A DNA stretch of 64,000 bases, from NCBI RefSeq assembly GCF_003970795.1, contig NZ_RWKW01000020.1, positions 1-64,000 of the forward strand, in the 5' to 3' direction. The stretch comes from Aquibium carbonis (lineage in GTDB: Bacteria > Pseudomonadota > Alphaproteobacteria > Rhizobiales > Rhizobiaceae). Under the pieces are notes generated by a model. That model searched no databases and had not been told where the DNA came from. It saw only the letters and a list, made by a program, of their open reading frames with translations. Both the position numbers and the translations under genes were made by a program. Of this stretch, positions 10,032 to 20,162 are shown in pieces. Positions within the stretch are counted from its first letter, which is position 1. Every line of letters starts with the position of its first letter.

Positions 10032-10307
10032 TCAGGAGTTGACGGCGTCCTTGAGACCCTTGCCGGCCGAGAACTTCGGCACGTTGCGCGCGGGGATCTG
10101 GACCGGCTGACCCGTCTGAGGATTGCGGCCCGTCGAGGCCTCACGCTTGCTCACTTCGAAATTGCCGAAGCCCACGAGACGAACGTCGCCGCCGCCCTTG
10201 AGCTCGTTGGTGATGACCGAGAATACGGCTTCGACCGCCGACTGTGCGTCGGACTTCGACAGCTTGGCTGCCTCCGCCACGGCCGATACGAGTTCGTTCT
10301 TGTTCAT
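10032..10307 (-). CDS. hupB: DNA-binding protein HU
   Basis: 91 aa, the full family length. Starts MNKNELVSAVAEAAKLSK and carries the conserved VGFGNFEV turn and the DNA-embracing arm GRNPQTGQPVQIPARNVPKF ending with the FSAGKGLKDAV helix. It bends DNA and compacts the nucleoid as a homodimer. Position downstream of clpP-clpX-lon is conserved in rhizobia. It has its own promoter and terminator in the window. Confidence 0.97.
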   Translation of the reverse strand: MNKNELVSAVAEAAKLSKSDAQSAVEAVFSVITNELKGGGDVRLVGFGNFEVSKREASTGRNPQTGQPVQIPARNVPKFSAGKGLKDAVNS

Positions 10308-10364
10308 GAAAACCTCATTTTATTTTCTTGACCGCATTGTCTGCGACTCGACGGCCGCGGCGGG

Positions 10365-10393
10365 ACTGTATTGAGATCGTGCGCGGCAACCAA
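10365..10393 (-). promoter_or_regulatory. Putative hupB promoter
   Basis: Minus strand TTGGTT (10393-10388), 17 bp spacer, TACAGT (10370-10365). The start codon lies about 58 nt downstream. The hexamers are moderate matches, so this is a candidate only. Confidence 0.4.
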
Positions 10394-10449
10394 GTCAGAA
10401 AAACCCGAAAACCCCGGAATTGCGCGGTTTTTTGGGGGTCGGCAGGCAG

Positions 10450-10475
10450 AAAGGCCAGACTTTCGTCTGGCCTTT
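10450..10475 (-). terminator. Terminator after lon
   Basis: AAAGGCCAGAC (10450-10460) and GTCTGGCCTTT (10465-10475) form a perfect 11-bp stem with a TTTC loop. It lies 27 nt past the lon stop. T-rich sequence on both sides is short, so it could act in either direction. Confidence 0.7.
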
Positions 10476-10502
10476 CGTGTTTTCGAGTTTCCGCAGCTGC
10501 GA

Positions 10503-12926
10503 TCAGTGCGCGAAGGTGCCCGCGCCGGCGTCCTCGCCGGCGGCCTTCTTGGCCGGTTCCACCGGCTCGACCCAGTCGATCGCCACCGGCACGCGCTGCA
10601 GGGCGTGCTGCAGCACCTCGCCGACCCGGCTGACCGGGATGATCTCCATCCCGCTCTTCACGTTGTCGGGAATCTCGGCCAGGTCCTTGGCGTTCTCTTC
10701 GGGAATCAGCACCTTCTTGATGCCGCCGCGCAGAGCGGCGAGCAGCTTTTCCTTGAGGCCGCCGATCGGCAGCACGCGTCCGCGCAGCGTGATCTCGCCG
10801 GTCATCGCCACATCCGCCTTGACCGGGATGCCGGTGAGCACGGAGACGATGGCCGTGACCATGGCCACGCCGGCCGACGGTCCGTCCTTCGGCGTCGCGC
10901 CTTCCGGCACGTGCACGTGGATGTCGCGCTTGTCGAACAGCGGCGGCTCGATGCCGAAATCGATGGCTCTGCTGCGGACGTAGGACGCGGCCGCGGAGAT
11001 GGACTCCTTCATGACGTCCTTCAGGTTGCCCGTCACCGTCATCTTGCCCTTGCCGGGCATCATGACGCCTTCGATCGTCAGCAGTTCGCCGCCGACTTCC
11101 GTCCAGGCCAGACCCGTGACCACGCCGACTTGATCCTCGCCCTCGACCTGCCCGTAACGATAGCGCGGCACGCCGAGATAGTCCGACAGATTGTCCTGGG
11201 TGATGTTCACCGAGGGCTTCTTGGTCTTGAGGATTTCCGTCACCGCCTTGCGGGCGAGCTTCATCAGCTCGCGCTCGAGGCTGCGCACGCCCGCCTCGCG
11301 GGTGTAGGTCTGGATCATGGCGCGGATCGCCTCGTCGGTGACCGAGAACTCCCTGGCCTGGAGCGCATGGTCGCGCACCGCCTTGGGGAGCAGGTGCCGC
11401 TTGGCGATCTCGACCTTCTCGTCCTCCGTGTAACCGGCAATCCGGATGATCTCCATGCGGTCCATGAGGGCCGGCGGGATGTTCAGCGTGTTGGCCGTGG
11501 TCACGAACATCACGCTCGACAGGTCGTATTCGACCTCGAGGTAGTGGTCCATGAACGTGGCGTTCTGCTCCGGATCGAGAACCTCGAGCAGGGCCGACGA
11601 CGGATCGCCGCGGAAATCCATGCCCATCTTGTCGATCTCGTCGAGCAGGAAGAGCGGGTTGGACTTCTTGGCCTTCTTCATCGACTGGATGACCTTGCCG
11701 GGCATTGAGCCGATATAGGTCCGACGGTGGCCGCGGATTTCGGCCTCGTCACGAACGCCGCCGAGCGCCATGCGCACGAACTCGCGGCCGGTCGCCTTGG
11801 CGATCGACTTGCCGAGCGAGGTCTTGCCGACGCCGGGAGGTCCGACGAGGCACAGGATCGGCCCCTTCAGCTTCTTCTGGCGGCTCTGAACGGCCAGGTA
11901 CTCGACGATCCGGTCCTTGACCTTGTCGAGACCGAAGTGATCGGTGTCGAGCACGTTCTGGGCGAAGGCCAGATCCTGCTTGACCTTGGAGTTCTTGCCC
12001 CACGGGATCGACAGGAGCCAGTCGAGGTAGTTGCGCACCACGGTGGACTCGGCCGACATCGGCGACATCGAGCGCAGCTTCTTCAGCTCCGCGTTCGCCT
12101 TTTCGCGCGCTTCCTTGGTGAGCTTGGTCTTCTTGATCCGCTCCTCGATCTCGGCGGACTCGTCGCGACCGTCCTCGCCCTCGCCGAGCTCCTTCTGGAT
12201 CGCCTTCATCTGCTCGTTGAGATAATACTCGCGCTGCGTCTTCTCCATCTGGCGCTTGACGCGCGAGCGGATGCGCTTCTCGACCTGCAGCACCGAGATC
12301 TCGGCTTCCATGAAGCCCATCGCCTTCTCGAGCCGCTCCTTGACGGAGAGGGTCGCGAGCATCTCCTGCTTCTCGGGGATCTTGATGGCGAGGTGCGACG
12401 CGATGGTGTCCGCGAGCTTCGAATAGTCGTCGATCTGGCCGACGGCGCCGACGACCTCGGGAGAGATCTTCTTGTTCAGCTTGACGTAGTTCTCGAAGTC
12501 CGAGACCACCGAACGCGACAGCGCCTCGACCTCGACTTCCTCCTCCTCGGGCTCCGGGAGGATGCTGGCGCGCACCTCGTGGAAGTCCGTGCGGTCGGTG
12601 AAGGACGCGATGCGCGCGCGGGCGTTGCCTTCCACCAGCACCTTGACGGTGCCGTCGGGAAGCTTGAGCAGCTGCAGGACGTTGGCGAGCGTGCCGATCT
12701 CGAAGATCGCGTCCGGCTCCGGATCGTCATCCGAGGCGTTCTTCTGGGTGGCAAGCAGGATCTGCTTGTCGGCGCCCATGACCTCCTCGAGCGCCTTGAT
12801 CGATTTCTCGCGGCCGACGAAGAGCGGCACGATCATGTGCGGGAACACGACGATGTCGCGCAGCGGGAGGACCGCGTAGACGTTCGTCGTACCGGATTCG
12901 TCAGTGGAACGAGTGGTGTTGGACAT
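10503..12926 (-). CDS. lon: ATP-dependent Lon protease
   Basis: 807 aa, the usual length. ATG 12926 is preceded by AAAGG and matches the conserved start before the substrate-binding LON domain ([15 protein letters not shown]). The AAA+ module has Walker [14 protein letters not shown] and Walker [11 protein letters not shown]. The C-terminal protease has catalytic Ser in [11 protein letters not shown] and Lys in [10 protein letters not shown]. Cytosolic quality-control and regulatory protease. Followed by its own hairpin, so it is not strictly co-transcribed with hupB. Confidence 0.98.
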   Translation of the reverse strand: MSNTTRSTDESGTTNVYAVLPLRDIVVFPHMIVPLFVGREKSIKALEEVMGADKQILLATQKNASDDDPEPDAIFEIGTLANVLQLLKLPDGTVKVLVEGNARARIASFTDRTDFHEVRASILPEPEEEEVEVEALSRSVVSDFENYVKLNKKISPEVVGAVGQIDDYSKLADTIASHLAIKIPEKQEMLATLSVKERLEKAMGFMEAEISVLQVEKRIRSRVKRQMEKTQREYYLNEQMKAIQKELGEGEDGRDESAEIEERIKKTKLTKEAREKANAELKKLRSMSPMSAESTVVRNYLDWLLSIPWGKNSKVKQDLAFAQNVLDTDHFGLDKVKDRIVEYLAVQSRQKKLKGPILCLVGPPGVGKTSLGKSIAKATGREFVRMALGGVRDEAEIRGHRRTYIGSMPGKVIQSMKKAKKSNPLFLLDEIDKMGMDFRGDPSSALLEVLDPEQNATFMDHYLEVEYDLSSVMFVTTANTLNIPPALMDRMEIIRIAGYTEDEKVEIAKRHLLPKAVRDHALQAREFSVTDEAIRAMIQTYTREAGVRSLERELMKLARKAVTEILKTKKPSVNITQDNLSDYLGVPRYRYGQVEGEDQVGVVTGLAWTEVGGELLTIEGVMMPGKGKMTVTGNLKDVMKESISAAASYVRSRAIDFGIEPPLFDKRDIHVHVPEGATPKDGPSAGVAMVTAIVSVLTGIPVKADVAMTGEITLRGRVLPIGGLKEKLLAALRGGIKKVLIPEENAKDLAEIPDNVKSGMEIIPVSRVGEVLQHALQRVPVAIDWVEPVEPAKKAAGEDAGAGTFAH

Positions 12927-13159
12927 CGATTTGCCTTTCACTTCGCGGCCGCCGTCAGCCAACCGCGAATCTCATATTAGCGGCTGCAAGCCGATCCGCC
13001 TATGCCCGGGAGGGATTGGGAGGAAAGTAGCACGAACCGGCATGCCGCCTGATGAATCGTTAGGTGGAACTCCAGATGCGAAAGATCAAGTGGCGCCCGA
13101 TCGCCGATCTTCGTCCCCGCGAAAGCCTCCGTCACACGCCGGGCGAGGCGCCGGCGGAA

Positions 13160-13190
13160 AACGGAAAAGGCGCCGATGCCACGGCGCCTT
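13160..13190 (-). terminator. Terminator after clpX
   Basis: AAGGCGCCG (13167-13175) and CGGCGCCTT (13182-13190) with a 6-nt loop; on the minus strand it is followed by TTTTCCGTTTT. A clear intrinsic terminator 28 nt past the clpX stop. Confidence 0.75.
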
Positions 13191-13217
13191 CCCGGGTCGT
13201 CGCCCCATTTCGGAACG

Positions 13218-14495
13218 CTACGCAGTGGCGTTGGCCTTTTCCTTCTTGGGCTCGGCGTAGATGTAGAGCGGCCGCGCCTTGCCGGTGACCACCTCGTCGG
13301 AGATCACCACTTCCTGGACGCCTTCCAGGGCCGGAAGCTCGAACATGGTGTCGAGCAGGATCGCCTCCATGATGGACCGCAGCCCGCGCGCGCCGGTCTT
13401 GCGCTCGATGGCGCGCCGGGCGATGGCCGACAGCGCGGTCTCGTGGAAGGTCAGCTCGACGTTCTCCATCTCGAACATGCGCTGGTACTGCTTGACGAGC
13501 GCGTTCTTCGGCTCGGTCAGGATCTGGATCAGCGCCGGCTCGTCCAGGTCCTCGAGCGTGGCGAGGACCGGCAGACGACCGACGAACTCGGGGATCAGCC
13601 CGAACTTCAACAGATCCTCCGGCTCGACCTGGCGGAAGAGTTCGCCCGTGCGGCGATCTTCCGGCGACGCGACGTTGGCCGCGAAGCCGATCGAGGTCTT
13701 GCGGCCGCGGTCGGAGATGATGCGGTCGAGGCCGGCGAAGGCGCCGCCGCAGATGAACAGGATGTTGGTCGTGTCCACCTGCAGGAACTCCTGCTGCGGA
13801 TGCTTGCGCCCCCCCTGCGGGGGCACCGACGCGGTGGTGCCTTCCATGATCTTGAGCAGCGCCTGCTGGACGCCCTCGCCCGACACGTCGCGGGTGATGG
13901 AGGGGTTGTCCGACTTGCGGCTGATCTTGTCGATCTCGTCGATGTAGACGATGCCGCGCTGCGCCCGCTCGACATTGTAGTCGGCCGACTGGAGGAGCTT
14001 CAGGATGATGTTCTCGACGTCCTCGCCGACATAGCCCGCCTCGGTCAGCGTCGTCGCGTCGGCCATGGTGAACGGCACGTCGATGATGCGGGCGAGCGTC
14101 TGCGCGAGCAGCGTCTTGCCGCAGCCGGTCGGGCCGATCAGCAGGATGTTCGACTTGGCCAGTTCGACGTCGTTGCTCTTGGAGGCGTGAGCCAGGCGCT
14201 TGTAGTGATTGTGGACCGCGACCGACAGCACGCGCTTGGCGTAGGGCTGGCCGATCACGTAGTCGTCGAGAACCTTCAGGATCTCCTGCGGGGTGGGAAC
14301 GCCCTCGCGGGATTTCACCATCGAGGTCTTGTTCTCCTCGCGGATGATGTCCATGCACAGTTCGACGCACTCGTCGCAGATGAAGACCGTCGGCCCCGCG
14401 ATCAGCTTGCGCACTTCATGCTGGCTCTTGCCGCAGAATGAGCAATAGAGCGTGTTCTTGGAGTCGCCGCCGCCGCTGTTTCCGATTTTGCTCAT
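13218..14495 (-). CDS. clpX: ClpX ATP-dependent protease specificity subunit
   Basis: 425 aa. The N-terminal zinc-binding domain has Cys18, Cys21, Cys40 and Cys43. Walker A is [12 protein letters not shown], Walker B is VYIDEIDKI, and the [10 protein letters not shown] segment closes the AAA+ module. The hexamer unfolds substrates and feeds them to ClpP. The ATG at 14495 matches the conserved MSKI- start; upstream open frame is not conserved-looking. The clpP gene lies 303 bp upstream in the same direction. Confidence 0.98.
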   Translation of the reverse strand: MSKIGNSGGGDSKNTLYCSFCGKSQHEVRKLIAGPTVFICDECVELCMDIIREENKTSMVKSREGVPTPQEILKVLDDYVIGQPYAKRVLSVAVHNHYKRLAHASKSNDVELAKSNILLIGPTGCGKTLLAQTLARIIDVPFTMADATTLTEAGYVGEDVENIILKLLQSADYNVERAQRGIVYIDEIDKISRKSDNPSITRDVSGEGVQQALLKIMEGTTASVPPQGGRKHPQQEFLQVDTTNILFICGGAFAGLDRIISDRGRKTSIGFAANVASPEDRRTGELFRQVEPEDLLKFGLIPEFVGRLPVLATLEDLDEPALIQILTEPKNALVKQYQRMFEMENVELTFHETALSAIARRAIERKTGARGLRSIMEAILLDTMFELPALEGVQEVVISDEVVTGKARPLYIYAEPKKEKANATA

Positions 14496-14798
14496 GCCCT
14501 TCAGTCCTTTCAGTCCCTGCCGGCCGGTCGCCAGACCAATCTCGGCGCGGCATCGATCCCAAAAGACCGATGCGCCGCGCCCTTTTCCCCCGATACAGGT
14601 CGAGCGCCAACGAACGAAACACAAAACACGGGTCGCGGCAATGATTCGCCCAGGTCGGTCGACGCTAGTCCCCCGAAACTCAACATAGGCTTAACGTAGG
14701 ATGCCGGGAGCCCGGTGGGAACACCCCTTTGTGACAGAAATGCCGCAGAACGCTTCAAAATCGCGGCACCGCCGTCAATCAGATGTGGAAAGCCGGCT
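14496..14798. other. clpP-clpX intergenic region
   Basis: 303 bp without a credible gene. It should hold the clpX promoter. A CCTATGTT box is visible on the minus strand (near 14680), resembling the -10 of alphaproteobacterial heat-shock promoters, but I do not find a matching CTTG -35 at the right distance, so I make no promoter call. Confidence 0.3.
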
Positions 14799-15431
14799 TT
14801 ACGCCGCGGAAGGCCCCTCGAGCGCCTCGCGGCTGGAGATGACCTTGTCGATCAGCCCGAAGGCCTGCGCCTCGTCGGACGTCATGAAATGGTCGCGGTC
14901 CAGCGTGCGCTCGATCGTCTCGTAGTCCTGCCCCGTGTGCTGGACGTAGACCTCGTTCAGGCGGCGCTTCAGCTTGATGATGTCCTGGGCATGCCGCTCG
15001 ATGTCGGATGCCTGGCCCGAGAAGCCGCCCGACGGCTGGTGGACCATGATGCGGGCGTTGGGCGTGGCGAAGCGCATGTCCTTGTGGCCCGCGCAAAGGA
15101 GCAGTGAGCCCATCGAGGCCGCCTGGCCGATGCACAGCGTCGCCACCGCGGGCTTGATGAACTGCATGGTGTCGTAGATCGCCATGCCGCTCGTGACGAT
15201 GCCGCCGGGCGAGTTGATGTAGAGCGAGATTTCCTTCTTCGGGTTCTCCGCCTCGAGGAAGAGAAGCTGCGCGCACACCAGCGTCGCCATGCCGTCCTCG
15301 ATCGGGCCGGTGATGAAGATGATGCGCTCCTTGAGGAGACGCGAGAAGATGTCGTAGGCGCGCTCGCCGCGATTGGTCTGCTCGACGACCATGGGGACGA
15401 GGTTCATCGCGGTTTCGACGGGATTTCGCAT
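14799..15431 (-). CDS. clpP: ClpP protease proteolytic subunit
   Basis: 210 aa. The serine protease triad is Ser106 ([11 protein letters not shown]), His131 (MVHQPSGG) and Asp180 (TLDRDHF). The start [18 protein letters not shown] is the usual rhizobial one, including the short propeptide. It forms the tetradecameric chamber served by ClpX encoded downstream. The gene begins the leftward clpP-clpX-lon-hupB block. Confidence 0.98.
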   Translation of the reverse strand: MRNPVETAMNLVPMVVEQTNRGERAYDIFSRLLKERIIFITGPIEDGMATLVCAQLLFLEAENPKKEISLYINSPGGIVTSGMAIYDTMQFIKPAVATLCIGQAASMGSLLLCAGHKDMRFATPNARIMVHQPSGGFSGQASDIERHAQDIIKLKRRLNEVYVQHTGQDYETIERTLDRDHFMTSDEAQAFGLIDKVISSREALEGPSAA

Positions 15432-15570
15432 GGGACGTTTCCTTCGTGGAATCGATTCGGGCGCATGAAACCGCAGAATCGGCAAGGGACAGGTTGGTGC
15501 TAGATAAGGTGCGGAATCATGCCAGCGCAAGGGTTCGCGCGACGCGCCCGTTCGAAACAGTGCAAATGGT

Positions 15571-16674
15571 TTACGCCGCCTCCGCGCGCAGCCATGAAAC
15601 CAGCCCGGCGAGGTCGGGCGTCTCCACATGCGCGGCCACGCGCCGTCCGACCGCCGCGCCGAACTTGTAGCCATGGCCCGAGCAGGCCGAGACGACGAGG
15701 CACCTGCCGCGCTCGGTGGCGAAGAAGCGCTCGTCGGCGGTGAAGGTGTAGGCGCAGGTGACGACGGCCTCGACGCGATAGTCTTCCAGACGCAGCATCG
15801 GCGGGGCGAACAGGTCGCGGATCGCCTCCCCTTCCCCCGGCTGGGGCACGCGATGCGCATCCGCATTAGCGGAGGCGAACCTGTGCAGGCCGGAGCCGAA
15901 CTTCAGGCCGCCATCGCCCGAGGGCGGGATGATGTAGCCATCGGTCTTCCCGCCGACGTCGAGGATCACCGGCGCAGCCTCCCAGGCCGCCTTCAGGTCG
16001 GCCGGCGGTTCGAGATAGACCACGGCGGTGCGATAGGTGGTCAGATCCGACGTCAGGTCGGGAAACAGTTTCGTGACCCAGGCGCCAGCGGTGACGACGA
16101 TCCGATCCGCCGAGAGTGTCCGTCCGTCGGCGAGCGTCACGGCACCGGCCCCGGCATCCACCGCGTCCACCCGCGTGTTCTCCAGCAGATCGGCGCCGTT
16201 GCGCCGCAGCCAGGCCGCCAGGCCCTGCGCGATGCGCCGGCAGTGCAGGGCCCCGCCCTCTGAGGAGACATAGACGTAGCGCATGGTGTCCGCGTCGAGG
16301 AAAGGCCAGCGCTCGGCCGCGTCGCGCGGCGACAGCATCTCGAAGGGGAAACCGCCCGCCTTCAGACCCTCGAGATAGTCCTCGGCCTCGTCGCCCGGAT
16401 CCCGCGAAATGCACAGGAAGCCGCGCGCATCGAGATGGCTCTCGCCGAGATCGGCCCAGAGCTCGTCCCAGGCTTCATAGGCTTCCGTGATCGCCCGCCC
16501 GTATCCGGTGGCCGACGGATAGGCGCGGCGGATGATGCGGTGATGATCGCCGGACGCCGCCATCGGATTGGGAATCGGGCCCTGCTCGATCAGCGTGACG
16601 GCGTGGCCGCGCCTGGTGAGCGACCAGGCCGTCGAGAGACCGGCGATGCCTGCGCCGACGACGATGACGTTCAT
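15571..16674 (-). CDS. FAD-dependent amino-acid/sarcosine oxidase-like (DAO family)
   Basis: 367 aa. The N-terminal dinucleotide fold [17 protein letters not shown] (residues 3-19) is followed by the acidic VTLIEQG strand. The C-terminal [16 protein letters not shown] segment is the DAO-family FAD contact seen in monomeric sarcosine oxidase and N-methyltryptophan oxidase; the usual covalent-flavin Cys is replaced or shifted in ACSGHGYK (a Cys is present two residues before GHG). AGGAGA precedes ATG 16674. It would oxidise a secondary or N-methyl amine to an imine with H2O2. Divergent from the beta-lactamase gene. Confidence 0.85.
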   Translation of the reverse strand: MNVIVVGAGIAGLSTAWSLTRRGHAVTLIEQGPIPNPMAASGDHHRIIRRAYPSATGYGRAITEAYEAWDELWADLGESHLDARGFLCISRDPGDEAEDYLEGLKAGGFPFEMLSPRDAAERWPFLDADTMRYVYVSSEGGALHCRRIAQGLAAWLRRNGADLLENTRVDAVDAGAGAVTLADGRTLSADRIVVTAGAWVTKLFPDLTSDLTTYRTAVVYLEPPADLKAAWEAAPVILDVGGKTDGYIIPPSGDGGLKFGSGLHRFASANADAHRVPQPGEGEAIRDLFAPPMLRLEDYRVEAVVTCAYTFTADERFFATERGRCLVVSACSGHGYKFGAAVGRRVAAHVETPDLAGLVSWLRAEAA

Positions 16675-16795
16675 GAGCGATCTCCTGTCCGACCCTGCCG
16701 GGACGAGCCGGACCACCACGCCGCCCGACCCCACTCTTCCAATTCGATCCGCCTTGTGGTCCACGGGGACCGATGCAAACGAGGACGAGACCCTG

Positions 16796-17605
16796 ATGAA
16801 ACGTGTCGCCGCTTCGGTCGTGCTCGCGGCCCTGGTTCTTTCGCAGCCTTCGGCGGCGGGGACAATATGCTCGGTGATCGCGGATCCGGCCACCGGCGCG
16901 GCTCTGGTGAGCGAGGGCGACTGCGACGTCCGCGCGACGCCCGCCTCCACCTTCAAGGTCGCGCTCGCCATCATGGGTTTCGAGGCCGGCGTCCTGTCGG
17001 ACGCCCACGCTCCCAACTGGCCGTTCCGGAAAGGCTATCCCGACTGGGGCGGCGCGGCCTGGCGACAGCCGACCGACCCGACGGCATGGATGAAGCACTC
17101 GGTCGTCTGGTACTCGCAGCAGATCGCCTCCCGGCTCGGCACGGACACCCTGACGCGTCAGGGGCGGGCGTTCTCCTACGGCAACGCCGATTTTACCGGC
17201 GATCCGGGAAAGGCCAACGGCCTGGAGCGGAGCTGGATCGCGTCATCGCTCCAGATTTCGCCGAACGAGCAGGTGGCGTTCCTCGCCCGCCTGGTCAGCC
17301 GCACCCTGCCGGTCTCCAGGGAAGCCATGGACAAGACGGCGGCGATCGTCGAGCAACGAGACCTTGCCAGCGGCTGGACCATTCACGGCAAGACCGGTTC
17401 GGCCTATCCGCGCCGCGCCGACGGCACGTTCGACCGGGCACGGGGCTGGGGCTGGTATGTCGGCTGGGCCGAGCGCGACGGCCGCAGCGTCGTCTTCGCG
17501 CGGCTCGATCAGGACGAGAGCGTGCGCAAGGGCTCGCCCGGGCTGCGCACACGGGACGCCCTGATCGCGGACTGGGAACGGCTCGCCGCGGCGTTCACCC
17601 ACTGA
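16796..17605 (+). CDS. Class D (OXA-type) beta-lactamase
   Basis: 269 aa. The signal peptide is residues 1-21. All class D active-site elements are present: S51-T-F-K54 (nucleophile and carboxylatable Lys), S102-V-V, Y128-G-N, W147 in the SWI segment, and K199-T-G-S. Periplasmic hydrolysis of penicillins is the family activity. The enzyme looks chromosomal and native: codon use matches the neighbours and no mobile element adjoins. It is not recognisably one of the clinical OXA groups. Possible native roles include cell-wall sensing or resistance to environmental beta-lactams. The start was chosen for the signal peptide. Confidence 0.92.
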   Translation: MKRVAASVVLAALVLSQPSAAGTICSVIADPATGAALVSEGDCDVRATPASTFKVALAIMGFEAGVLSDAHAPNWPFRKGYPDWGGAAWRQPTDPTAWMKHSVVWYSQQIASRLGTDTLTRQGRAFSYGNADFTGDPGKANGLERSWIASSLQISPNEQVAFLARLVSRTLPVSREAMDKTAAIVEQRDLASGWTIHGKTGSAYPRRADGTFDRARGWGWYVGWAERDGRSVVFARLDQDESVRKGSPGLRTRDALIADWERLAAAFTH

Positions 17606-17624
17606 CGACATCACGAGCAGCCCC

Positions 17625-18863
17625 ATGGACACACCACCCGCCCCCGCCCTCGACATCAACGGCAACCGCGTGCGGCTGTCGCCGCGCGATCCCGCCTTCG
17701 TGCAGGATCCCTACGCGGCCTACGCCGCCATCCAGGCCGCCTCGCCGACCTTTTTCTGGGAGGATTACGGCTTGTGGTGCCTGTCGGGGTATGACGAGGT
17801 CAACCGGCTGCTGCGCGACCGCCGCTTCGGTCGCGAGAACCGCTGGGGTCCCCCGATGATGGAGGTCGCCGGGCGCGAGCATCTGGCTGGTTTCGACGGC
17901 ATCGAGCGTCATTCGCTGCTCGAGCGCGAGCCGCCGGTGCACACGCGGCTGCGCGGCCTGGTCAACCGCGCCTTCGTCTCGCGCCAGATCGAGCGGCTCC
18001 GGCCGCGCGTCGAGGCGCTGGCGCATGCCCTGATCGACGGGTTCGAGGCCGATCGGCGGGTCGATCCCCTGCCGGCCTTCGCCACGCCCATCCCCGTCAC
18101 CGTCATCGCCGAGATGCTGGGCGTCCCCGTCGACATGGGGCCGCAGTTCGTCGACTGGTCGAACAGGATGGTGCGCATGTACACGCACCGCCCGTCCCGC
18201 GCCGTGCAGGAAGACGCCAATGCGGCGGCGCTGGCCTTCGCCGACACCTTGCGGGATTACGTGGAGCGGCGCCGGGCCGTTGCCGGCGACGACCTGCTCA
18301 GCCTGCTGATCTCGGCCAGCGACAGCGGCGAACGGCTGTCGGAGGACGAACTGATCACCTCCGTCATCCTGCTGCTCAATGCCGGGCACGAGGCGACGGT
18401 CCACCAGACCGGCAACGCGGTGAAGACGATCCTCGACCAGGGTGGCGACCCGCGCCGGTTCTTCGGCGACGCGGCCAGGACGGAGGCGACCGTGGAGGAG
18501 TGCCTGCGCTTCGACGCGCCGCTGCACCTGTTCACCCGCTACGCCTACGAGACCGTGGAACTCGAGCCCGGCATCGTGCTCCAGCCGGGCGAACAGGTGG
18601 CGCTGCTGCTCGGCGCCGCCAACAACGATCCGGCGGGCTTCGCGGCGCCGCGCTCCTTCGACCCCGCCCGCACCGACCAGAAGAACGTCACCTTCGGCGC
18701 CGGTATCCACTTCTGCATCGGCGCGCCGCTGGCGCGACTGGAATTGCAGGTGGCGCTGAAGGTGCTGTTTACCCGCCTGCCCGGCCTGCGCCTCGCCGAA
18801 GCGCCCGCCTACGGCGACAACTACCATTTCCACGGGCTGGAGCGGCTGGTGGTGGAATGGTGA
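17625..18863 (+). CDS. Cytochrome P450
   Basis: 412 aa, the normal length for a soluble bacterial P450. I-helix motif AGHEAT at 253-258 (acid replaced by the common Glu), K-helix E292-x-x-R295, and heme loop FGAGIHFCIGAP with axial Cys364. No membrane anchor. It needs a ferredoxin and reductase, and none is encoded nearby. It starts 19 nt after the beta-lactamase stop, so the two may be co-transcribed. Substrate unknown. Confidence 0.95.
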   Translation: MDTPPAPALDINGNRVRLSPRDPAFVQDPYAAYAAIQAASPTFFWEDYGLWCLSGYDEVNRLLRDRRFGRENRWGPPMMEVAGREHLAGFDGIERHSLLEREPPVHTRLRGLVNRAFVSRQIERLRPRVEALAHALIDGFEADRRVDPLPAFATPIPVTVIAEMLGVPVDMGPQFVDWSNRMVRMYTHRPSRAVQEDANAAALAFADTLRDYVERRRAVAGDDLLSLLISASDSGERLSEDELITSVILLLNAGHEATVHQTGNAVKTILDQGGDPRRFFGDAARTEATVEECLRFDAPLHLFTRYAYETVELEPGIVLQPGEQVALLLGAANNDPAGFAAPRSFDPARTDQKNVTFGAGIHFCIGAPLARLELQVALKVLFTRLPGLRLAEAPAYGDNYHFHGLERLVVEW

Positions 18864-18884
18864 TGCTGAGCCGCCTGTGTCGGC

Positions 18885-19421
18885 TCACGACTCGCTGAAG
18901 GCGGCAACGACGGTTTCTATGGGTAGAAACAGCGTGCGGCTGTCGTCTGGGTACTCGATAAACTCGGCGCAGCGAAGATAGAAGCGCCTTGCAGCATCGT
19001 CCTTCGCATGAACCAGCACGGCGCCGATGCCGATGCTCTGGGACGCGACGGCGGTCCGCCGCAAGGCATCCGACAGGATGTCGGCGCCGATACCTTTCTC
19101 CGCATGAATCCTATCGACGGCCAGACGCCCGATGACCGAGACCGGGATCGTATCGGGCGCATTGCGCCTGATCTTGCCGGGCGCCGCTCCGCGCTCGACG
19201 GCTCCTGCCGAAATGCTGAAAAAGGCCACGACACGGTTGCCTTCGCAGACGACATAGGTGCGGGAGAAGCGGCTTTCGTTCTTCAACGCCCGTTGCCGCA
19301 GCCAATCGTTCAAAGCCGGTTCACCACAGTCGAAGCGCGATATATCGTGTTCACCGGTGAGGGGAACGGGAGCCGAAAGACCATCGTCCCGGCTCTGCGA
19401 CGCCTCGCCTATTTCTGCCAT
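18885..19421 (-). CDS. GNAT toxin of a type II toxin-antitoxin pair (TacT/AtaT-like)
   Basis: 178 aa. The N-terminal HDISRFDCGEPALNDWLRQRA is the hallmark opening of DUF1778-linked GNAT toxins, which acetylate the amino group of charged tRNAs. The acetyl-CoA loop is in IGRLAVDRIHAEKGIGADIL, followed by GAVLVHAKDDAARRFYLR. The start codon lies 13 nt inside the end of the antitoxin gene, the usual TA layout. The toxin gene reads after the antitoxin in the same direction. Confidence 0.88.
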   Translation of the reverse strand: MAEIGEASQSRDDGLSAPVPLTGEHDISRFDCGEPALNDWLRQRALKNESRFSRTYVVCEGNRVVAFFSISAGAVERGAAPGKIRRNAPDTIPVSVIGRLAVDRIHAEKGIGADILSDALRRTAVASQSIGIGAVLVHAKDDAARRFYLRCAEFIEYPDDSRTLFLPIETVVAAFSES

Positions 19422-19735
19422 GCCGGCACGCGGCGCAGCAGGGACCGCAGCTTCGGCCCGGGCGCAGGCGGATTGTCGAGCGCGTGCATGAACGCCTCGT
19501 GGCGATCGGGATCGAGCACGAAGAGGCGCTGGTCGAGCAGCACGTCGACTGCCTCCCTCCGAGCGCTTTCGACCATGAATTCCGTGCGCGTCTTGCCCAG
19601 CACCGCTGCCGCGTCGTCAATGAGTTGGCGGGTGTTCGCTTCGATCCGCAGGTTGATGCTGCCCTTTGTCTCGGACACCCGCCCGGCGACCGAGACGAGG
19701 TCTGGATCAGCGCCTTGGGTACGTGCCTTCATCAT
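19409..19735 (-). CDS. DUF1778 antitoxin (ribbon-helix-helix)
   Basis: 108 aa. An RHH-type segment SINLRIEANTRQLIDDAAAV, then LGKTRTEFMVESARREA, matches DUF1778 antitoxins such as TacA; the C-terminal half (DPDRHEAFMHALDNPPAPGPKLRSLL) is the toxin-neutralising part. It would bind and inhibit the GNAT toxin and repress the operon. No ribosome-binding sequence precedes ATG 19735; the promoter places the transcription start at or next to this ATG, suggesting a leaderless message. A GTG at 19762 gives a longer frame but would lie inside the promoter. Confidence 0.85.
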   Translation of the reverse strand: MMKARTQGADPDLVSVAGRVSETKGSINLRIEANTRQLIDDAAAVLGKTRTEFMVESARREAVDVLLDQRLFVLDPDRHEAFMHALDNPPAPGPKLRSLLRRVPAWQK

Positions 19736-19741
19736 GAGGAA

Positions 19742-19770
19742 AATATGCTTTGGCGTATCCACGATGTCAA
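19742..19770 (-). promoter_or_regulatory. Promoter/operator of the toxin-antitoxin operon
   Basis: On the minus strand: perfect -35 TTGACA (19770-19765), 17 bp, -10 CATATT (19747-19742). The predicted start of transcription coincides with ATG 19735. An imperfect inverted repeat ATATGC/GCGTAT (19743-19758) overlaps the -10 and is a candidate site for antitoxin autorepression. Confidence 0.6.
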
Positions 19771-19813
19771 TACGTTCGGCTGGCGGTGGCGCACGCCGCC
19801 CTCCCCGTCGATC

Positions 19814-20158
19814 CTACACCTTGATCACATACTCCTTGCGAGTCGTTTCAACGACTTCCCAGGTTCCCCTGAAGCCGGGCCTGAGCACGAAGCTGTCGCC
19901 GGCCTTGACCGTGCGGGCCTCGCCGCCCTCCTCGGCGATCACCGAGACGCCGGACAGGATGTGGCAGAACTCCCACTCGTCGTAGACGATGCGCCACTTG
20001 CCCGGCGTGGCCTCCCAGATGCCGGCATAGAGGCCGCCTTCGGCCTCCTCGACGTTCCAGGTGGTGAAGCGCGGATCGCCCGCGATCAGCCGCTCGGCCG
20101 CCGGGGCGCCATGCTCCGGCTCGACGCCGGCGACGTCGATGGCCGCGAACCGCGCCAT
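19814..20158 (-). CDS. Cupin domain protein (DUF861-like)
   Basis: 114 aa single-domain cupin. Hallmarks are GLYAGIWEATPGKWRIVYDEWEFCHILSG split over residues 43-70 and the second motif GDSFVLRPGFRGTWEV. This is the (S)-ureidoglycine aminohydrolase/EutQ-like cupin_3 pattern (EWEFCHILSG, PGFRGTWEV). The metal His set is poor, so an enzymatic role is uncertain. It ends the metY transcript: the gene begins 4 nt after the metY stop and so is likely co-transcribed. Confidence 0.8.
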   Translation of the reverse strand: MARFAAIDVAGVEPEHGAPAAERLIAGDPRFTTWNVEEAEGGLYAGIWEATPGKWRIVYDEWEFCHILSGVSVIAEEGGEARTVKAGDSFVLRPGFRGTWEVVETTRKEYVIKV

Positions 20159-20162
20159 CGGC

